This document shows, in pieces, positions 1 to 3,153 of a stretch of DNA of 5,128 bases. This DNA comes from Ignavibacteriales bacterium. Lineage in GTDB: Bacteria; Bacteroidota; Ignavibacteria; Ignavibacteriales; Melioribacteraceae. The notes below the pieces were generated by a model. That model worked only from the letters and a program-made list of their open reading frames with translations. It had not been told where the DNA came from and searched no databases. Position 1 is the first letter of the stretch. Every line of letters starts with the position of its first letter. The stretch is taken from NCBI GenBank assembly GCA_027080245.1, contig JALWSN010000341.1, positions 1 through 5,128 of the forward strand, written 5' to 3'. The position numbers were made by a program, and so were the translations under genes.

Positions 1-16
1 GGAGCAATTCTAATAG

Positions 17-80
17 TGTAGAGCATTCGGCTGTTATCCCGACAGGGTCGGGATGTAGGTTCGAATCCTACACGCAGAGC
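17..80 (+). pseudogene. tRNA-Asn-like 3' fragment, copy 1
   Basis: The fragment runs from TGTAGAGC to the acceptor-like CGCAGAGC. It has the GTT anticodon triplet at 33-35 and a perfect T arm: stem 55-59/67-71 and loop TTCGAAT at 60-66. Between anticodon loop and T arm sits a perfect 8-bp hairpin (36-43/47-54, loop AGG), so this part is several bases longer than in a class I tRNA. The anticodon stem can form only about four pairs (TCGG/CCGA), around an 8-base loop. No matching 5' acceptor strand is found upstream, so a working tRNA is unlikely. It is identical to copy 3 over 17-75, then differs by one base in the acceptor strand (CAGAG versus CGGAG). A terminator follows about 20 bp downstream. 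Confidence 0.75.
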
Positions 81-88
81 TAAAAACA

Positions 89-133
89 AAGTTCTTTGAA
101 AGCTTGTCAGTTTGTGACAGGCTTTTTGTTTTT
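89..133 (+). terminator. Rho-independent terminator after tRNA fragment copy 1 (duplicated block)
   Basis: An 11-bp stem (99-109 with 115-125, one T-G wobble) closes a GTTTG loop and is followed by a T-rich tract (TTGTTTTT, 126-133). This is a standard intrinsic terminator for plus-strand transcription. The whole 45-bp block, with about 10 bp of upstream flank, recurs at 271-315 after copy 2. It therefore appears to travel with the tRNA fragment as part of one repeated module. Confidence 0.85.
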
Positions 134-199
134 GTACAAGTGCAAGTATTTTCTTTACTGCTGAATGAATTTTGCAAGCGCTAAACTTGCACTGAATGT
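134..199 (+). other. ORF-less spacer with inverted repeat between copies 1 and 2
   Basis: I see no coding sequence here. The spacer is framed by a perfect 9-bp inverted repeat: AGTGCAAGT at 139-147 and ACTTGCACT at 185-193. The right arm can instead pair locally with TGCAAG at 173-178, giving a 6-bp stem with a 7-base loop (173-178/186-191). This stretch occupies the place that the GIY-YIG gene holds after the second terminator block. It may be a shortened or non-autonomous version of the same module; that is inference. Confidence 0.5.
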
Positions 200-263
200 T
201 GTGGAGCATTCGGCTGTTATCCCGACGGTGTCGGGATGTAGGTTCGAATCCTACACGCGGAGC
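200..263 (+). pseudogene. tRNA-Asn-like 3' fragment, copy 2
   Basis: This is the same fragment as copy 1, displaced by 183 bp. Differences are TGTGG for TGTAG at the left edge, two changes inside the 3-base loop of the internal hairpin (GGT for AGG, 227-229), and CGCGGAGC at the acceptor end. The 8-bp hairpin stem (219-226/230-237) and the T arm are unchanged. The acceptor end would pair with TCCGCGT in an intact tRNA-Asn; no such 5' strand is present. Its T arm, read in frame as VGSNPT, creates an apparent N-terminal extension of the downstream nuclease ORF starting at 196. I regard that extension as spurious. Confidence 0.75.
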
Positions 264-270
264 AATTTTG

Positions 271-315
271 AAGTTCTTTGAAAGCTTGTCAGTTTGTGAC
301 AGGCTTTTTGTTTTT
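271..315 (+). terminator. Rho-independent terminator after copy 2, just before the nuclease gene
   Basis: This is an exact second copy of the 45-bp terminator block: stem 281-291/297-307, loop 292-296, T-rich tail 308-315. It ends only 15 bases before the ATG of the GIY-YIG gene. Transcription arriving from the tRNA side should mostly stop here. The nuclease would then depend on read-through or on a promoter I cannot identify in so short a gap. Confidence 0.85.
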
Positions 316-330
316 AGAGGTAGCGTAAAA

Positions 331-588
331 ATGGGGTATTTCCTTTACATATTAAAATCTCTAAAAATTGAAAAATTCTACATTGGCATTTCACAAAATC
401 CTCAGAGGAGACTTGAATACCACAACACAATTGAAAAAGGGTTTACTTCACGTTACAGACCTTGGAAAATAGTTTTTAGTCAAGAATTTAGCTCTAAGAA
501 AAAAGCTGCTGCTGCAGAAAGAAAAGTTAAAAGCTGGAAAAGTAGGGAAATGATTCAGAAAGTAATTAGAGGTGAAATCAAGCTGTAG
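331..588 (+). CDS. Small GIY-YIG nuclease-domain protein (UPF0213/YhbQ-like)
   Basis: This 85-residue protein is a complete single GIY-YIG domain, the usual size for the stand-alone UPF0213/YhbQ-like family. Seen in order are YILKS (residues 6-10), FYIG (16-19, the YIG half), the arginine-rich QRRLEYHN (25-32) holding the candidate catalytic Arg26/27, the conserved RYRPWKIV (41-48), and AERKVKSWK (62-70), where Glu63 is the likely metal ligand. All expected active-site positions are present, so it looks functional as a DNA-cleaving enzyme. The ATG at 331 is chosen because the domain starts right after it and AGAGG lies 10 bases upstream (316-320). The frame opens earlier, at 196, but that part only translates tRNA-like sequence. 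The stop codon is the TAG within TGTAG at the left edge of tRNA fragment copy 3. Its true substrate is unknown; a role in mobilising the surrounding repeats is inference. Confidence 0.88.
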   Translation: MGYFLYILKSLKIEKFYIGISQNPQRRLEYHNTIEKGFTSRYRPWKIVFSQEFSSKKKAAAAERKVKSWKSREMIQKVIRGEIKL

Positions 589-647
589 AGCATTCGGCTG
601 TTATCCCGACAGGGTCGGGATGTAGGTTCGAATCCTACACGCGGAGC
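584..647 (+). pseudogene. tRNA-Asn-like 3' fragment, copy 3 (overlaps the nuclease stop codon)
   Basis: Bases 584-642 are identical to 17-75 of copy 1, and the acceptor end CGCGGAGC matches copy 2. The hairpin stem is 603-610/614-621 with loop AGG, and the T arm is 622-638. The left edge starts inside the last codons of the GIY-YIG gene and supplies its TAG stop. There is no terminator after this copy. Instead an 11-bp linker leads straight into copy 4. No 5' tRNA half is present. Confidence 0.75.
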
Positions 648-658
648 AATTCTAATAG

Positions 659-722
659 TGTAGAGCATTCGGCTGTTATCCCGACAGGGTCGGGATGTAG
701 GTTCGTTTCCTACACGATAAGC
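659..722 (+). pseudogene. tRNA-Asn-like 3' fragment, copy 4 (degraded T loop)
   Basis: This copy lies 75 bp after copy 3 and is identical to copy 1 up to base 705. It then diverges: the T loop reads TTCGTTT instead of TTCGAAT, and the acceptor end is CGATAAGC instead of CGCGGAGC. The T stem still pairs, but the invariant loop purines are lost. It looks like the oldest or least constrained copy and marks the right end of the array. A short TAGG/CCTA hairpin with T-runs (730-750) lies just beyond. It could be a weak terminator or a further decayed T arm. Confidence 0.7.
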
Positions 723-876
723 TTTTTCTTAGGTTTTTTCCTACTTTTTTCTCTCGTTAATCTTTAACTCAAAACTTTTTATTATTTTTAATTTCCGTAA
801 ATCCGATTTTTTAAACTTGGGTTTGCTCTTAATTTTATCTGAAAAGAAATTGTATTTTAGTAATTGATTAGTTAAG
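723..876. other. AT-rich intergenic region between array and cbs operon
   Basis: This stretch is strongly AT-rich with several T-runs, and I find no ORF with coding character or RNA gene in it. The left part contains TAGG-TTTTTT-CCTA followed by six Ts (730-750), at best a weak terminator. TAAACTTG at 812-819 resembles the Bacteroidota -7 element, but no -33 TTG lies at the right distance. Confidence 0.5.
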
Positions 877-890
877 GTGATAAATATAAT
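864..890 (+). promoter_or_regulatory. Candidate promoter for the transsulfuration operon
   Basis: TTGATT (864-869) and a perfect TATAAT (885-890) form a sigma-70-like pair, but the 15-base spacing is shorter than the usual 17. Transcription would begin around 896-898, leaving a very short leader before the AGGAG site at 900-904. I see no riboswitch or operator in front of the operon. This is a weak call made from the motif alone. Confidence 0.3.
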
Positions 891-912
891 TTATAGGATA
901 GGAGAAATGAAT

Positions 913-1896
913 ATGAACTACTTAATAAATATAATCGATACAATCGGCAACACGCCGTTAGTTAAATTAAATAAAGTTGCTCAAACAATTGAATCAGTAA
1001 TTTTTGCTAAACTTGAATTCTTTAATCCTTCCGGAAGCGTTAAGGACAGATTAGCAAAGTATATTATTGAAGATGCCGAAAGAAGAGGAATGCTTAAACC
1101 CGGAGGCACAATAGTAGAAAATTCATCGGGCAATACGGGCGCAGCTTTAGCTATGATTGCGGCGGCAAAAGGTTACAAGTGCATTATTACAATGCCAGAT
1201 AAAATGAGCGACGAAAAAAAGAAATTTATGGAAGCTTTTGGCGCTACGGTAATTGTTACGCCTACTGACGTTCCTGCAGATTCTCCCGACAGTTACTACC
1301 AAGTTGCAAAAAGAATAGCAGAAGAAACGCCTAACTCTTTTTACGTAGATCAGTACAATAACCCTAAAAACATTGAGGCACACTATTCCATAACAGGACC
1401 TGAAATATGGGAACAAACAAAAGGTAAAATCGACATTTTTATTGCCGGCATTGGAACCGGCGGCACTCTAAGCGGCGTAGGGAAATTTCTAAAAGAAAAA
1501 AATCCCGAAATAAAGGTAATTGCCGTGGATCCGATTGGCTCCGTATTTTACTCTTATTTCAAAAACAATGAACTTATTGAACCCCGGGTCTACATGCTGG
1601 AAGGTATCGGAGAAGATTATTTGGTAAAAGCAATGGACTTTTCCGTTGTGGATGATATTATTCAAGTAAACGACAAAGATTCTTTCAGCATGGCCAGAAG
1701 ATTAGCAAAGGAAGAAGGGATATTTGCAGGAGGTTCCAGCGGTAGCGTTGTTTGGGCGGCTCTTAAAATAGGAAGCAGTTTGACAGAAAAGAAAAATATT
1801 GTCACAATTTTGCCCGATAGCGGCAACAGGTATTTAAGCAAATTTTACGACGATTCATGGTTTCAATCAAAATTTTTTGTAAAAAGGGAGAACTAA
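913..1896 (+). CDS. cbs: Cystathionine beta-synthase, catalytic core only (PLP fold type II)
   Basis: The predicted role is condensing serine with homocysteine to cystathionine, or related beta-replacement giving H2S, in the cytoplasm. The 327-residue protein shows PSGSVKDR with the PLP lysine Lys44, the substrate loop SSGNTG (71-76), the phosphate-binding GTGGT (181-185), and PDS (301-303), whose serine contacts the pyridine nitrogen. EGIGED (230-235) and the ending ILPDSGNRYLSKF resemble cystathionine beta-synthases more than O-acetylserine sulfhydrylases. It lacks both the N-terminal heme region and the C-terminal CBS-domain pair of animal enzymes, as do bacterial MccA-type proteins. The ATG at 913 is chosen because AGGAG (900-904) sits 8 bases before it. 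ATG at 907 is too close to that site, and GTG at 877 lies upstream of it and of the candidate -10. Cysteine synthase activity remains possible. Confidence 0.88.
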   Translation: MNYLINIIDTIGNTPLVKLNKVAQTIESVIFAKLEFFNPSGSVKDRLAKYIIEDAERRGMLKPGGTIVENSSGNTGAALAMIAAAKGYKCIITMPDKMSDEKKKFMEAFGATVIVTPTDVPADSPDSYYQVAKRIAEETPNSFYVDQYNNPKNIEAHYSITGPEIWEQTKGKIDIFIAGIGTGGTLSGVGKFLKEKNPEIKVIAVDPIGSVFYSYFKNNELIEPRVYMLEGIGEDYLVKAMDFSVVDDIIQVNDKDSFSMARRLAKEEGIFAGGSSGSVVWAALKIGSSLTEKKNIVTILPDSGNRYLSKFYDDSWFQSKFFVKREN

Positions 1897-1897
1897 T

Positions 1898-3061
1898 ATG
1901 GAATTTGAAACAAAGGCAATTCACGTAGGAGAAGAACCAAATTTAACTGGTGGAGACTCTTCCGATGTCGTAATACCAATTCATCTTTCTTCTACTTTTG
2001 CCAGAGGAAAATTAAATGCTCCTCCTAACAAATACGAGTATTCGAGAAGCGGGAACCCAACTCGCGAAGCGTTGGAAAAAAGATTAGCGGCGCTGGAAAA
2101 CGCAAGATTCGGACTTGCATTCTCATCGGGAATGGCAGCAGTCACAACTATTTGCTTGACTATGTTAAAGGCTGGCGATCACATTTTGGCTTTTGACGAT
2201 TTGTACGGCGGCACTAAAAGGATTTTCGAAAAAGTATTCAATACCAATTTCAATATTGAACTTAGTTATGTCAATGCTACAGACGTTCAAAACATTGAAA
2301 ATTCAATCCGCAAAAACACAAGATTAATATGGCTGGAAACCCCAACAAATCCATTGATGAAATTGTGCGACATAAGAGCTATTTCTCGATTGGCTCACGA
2401 AAATAATATTACCGTTGTTGTTGACAACACATTTATGTCGCCCTATTTTCAACAACCTCTGGAGCTGGGCGCTGATGTTGTTGTTCATAGCACAACCAAA
2501 TATTTAAACGGACACAGCGATTCCGTTGGCGGCGCCATCATGCTTTCGGACGAGGCGCTTTTCAATCAATTAAAATTCAATCAAAATACGGCAGGCGCAA
2601 TTCTCTCACCCTTCGATAGTTTTCTTGTTTTAAGAGGATTAAAAACCCTTCCTTTAAGAATGAAACAACACGAAGAAAACGCCATTAAAATTGCGAACTT
2701 TCTTGATTCTTCCCCTCTTGTTCAAAAGGTTTACTACCCCGGTCTAAAAAATCATCCCCAGCACGAGTTAGCCAAAAGACAAATGAGTGGTTACGGGGGA
2801 ATGATGTCTTTCGTACTTAAAGGAGGCCCGGAGGAAGCAAAAGCATTTTTAGAAGGTTGTAGAATTTTTACATTGGCTGAAAGTCTGGGGGGAGTTGAAT
2901 CTCTCATCGAGCACCCAGCTTCGATGACCCATTCGTATTTACCCAAAGAAGAAAGAGAGAAATTGGGAATCTCCCATTCGTTAATAAGACTATCCGTAGG
3001 TATTGAAAACATTAACGATTTGCTAACCGATATTCAAAACGCATTGAATCAAATAAAATAA
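1898..3061 (+). CDS. Cystathionine gamma-lyase / gamma-synthase family PLP enzyme
   Basis: This 387-residue protein is a full-length Cys/Met-metabolism PLP enzyme (fold type I). The PLP lysine is Lys201 in STTKYLNGHSD. Tyr48 and Arg50 in YEYSRSGNPT bind the phosphate from the neighbouring subunit, SSGM (77-80) forms the cofactor loop, and Asp176 in VVVDNTF contacts the ring nitrogen. Glu47, Arg108 and Glu334 match positions linked to cystathionine specificity in human gamma-lyase (Glu59, Arg119, Glu339). The ATG lies one base after the upstream stop, with GGGAG (1886-1890) seven bases before it, so the two genes are surely co-transcribed. Pairing with a beta-synthase favours cleavage of cystathionine to cysteine, 2-oxobutyrate and ammonia (MccB-like). 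Sequence alone does not exclude gamma-synthase (MetB-like) activity on an activated homoserine, so no symbol is given. Confidence 0.9.
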   Translation: MEFETKAIHVGEEPNLTGGDSSDVVIPIHLSSTFARGKLNAPPNKYEYSRSGNPTREALEKRLAALENARFGLAFSSGMAAVTTICLTMLKAGDHILAFDDLYGGTKRIFEKVFNTNFNIELSYVNATDVQNIENSIRKNTRLIWLETPTNPLMKLCDIRAISRLAHENNITVVVDNTFMSPYFQQPLELGADVVVHSTTKYLNGHSDSVGGAIMLSDEALFNQLKFNQNTAGAILSPFDSFLVLRGLKTLPLRMKQHEENAIKIANFLDSSPLVQKVYYPGLKNHPQHELAKRQMSGYGGMMSFVLKGGPEEAKAFLEGCRIFTLAESLGGVESLIEHPASMTHSYLPKEEREKLGISHSLIRLSVGIENINDLLTDIQNALNQIK

Positions 3062-3118
3062 TTACTCAACAATAAAAAGTAGACCGGCGTCCGAATTAAT
3101 AACTCAACACAATAAAAA

Positions 3119-3146
3119 AAAGGGGCTTTCGCAAGCCCCTTTATTT
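3119..3146. terminator. Bidirectional rho-independent terminator between convergent genes
   Basis: A perfect 10-bp stem (3119-3128/3133-3142) carries seven G/C-rich pairs around GGGGCTT/AAGCCCC and a TCGC loop. Eight As lead in on the left (3114-3121), and a T-rich tail TTTATTTT follows on the right. It can therefore end the transsulfuration operon on the plus strand and the PPIase gene on the minus strand, whose stop codon lies at 3154-3156. Confidence 0.92.
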
Positions 3147-3153
3147 TCAATGC

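Larger units (their letters stand above)
1..722 (+). repeat. Direct-repeat array of tRNA-Asn 3'-fragments interrupted by a GIY-YIG gene
   Basis: Four copies of a tRNA-like segment lie in the same orientation. Their shared GAGCATTCGG block starts at 21, 204, 588 and 663. Bases 1-16 equal the stretch that follows copy 3 (643-658), so the window opens in the tail of a further copy or of the parental tRNA. Bases 1-63 and 643-705 are identical. Copies 3 and 4 are 75 bp apart. Copies 1 and 2 are separated by a terminator and a short spacer, and copies 2 and 3 by a terminator and an 85-codon nuclease gene. Each copy reads like a tRNA from the 3' D-stem strand onward: CTGTTA anticodon-loop bases with GTT, a T arm of GTAGG/TTCGAAT/CCTAC, then a 3' acceptor strand with G at the discriminator position, as in tRNA-Asn. 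The repetition is seen directly; the tRNA-Asn origin and the element interpretation are inferred. Confidence 0.88.

Noticed and set aside
196..330. N-terminal 45-residue extension of the GIY-YIG ORF (reading frame open from 196)
   Set aside because: It translates tRNA fragment copy 2 and the terminator hairpin. The VGSNPT-type peptide is the usual artefact of reading a T arm in frame, and the domain begins at the ATG at 331.
17..722. A cluster of functional tRNA-Asn genes
   Set aside because: No copy has a 5' acceptor strand (expected TCCGCGT) or the 5' D-stem GCTC, and the anticodon arm does not form a normal 5-bp stem with a 7-base loop.
588..722. Circularly permuted tRNA gene in the 75-bp tandem unit
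   Set aside because: A permuted gene would need the 5' half downstream of the 3' half. The linker between copies is too short and lacks the acceptor and D-stem complements.
1..722. CRISPR array
   Set aside because: The repeats are tRNA-like, spaced irregularly (75, 183 and 384 bp), carry a gene between them, and have no cas genes nearby.
877..912. GTG at 877 or ATG at 907 as the start of the beta-synthase
   Set aside because: The 877 start would lie upstream of the AGGAG at 900-904 and of the candidate -10 box. The 907 start is only two bases from that site, while 913 has an 8-base spacing and fits the family N-terminus.
1147..1416. Minus-strand ORF inside the beta-synthase gene
   Set aside because: It is a shadow of a strongly conserved coding region on the plus strand and has no recognisable domain.
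3064..3118. Near-duplicate ACTCAAC...AATAAAAA at 3064-3078 and 3102-3118
   Set aside because: It is short, AT-rich and imperfect, in a 92-bp intergenic gap; chance or minor slippage explains it.
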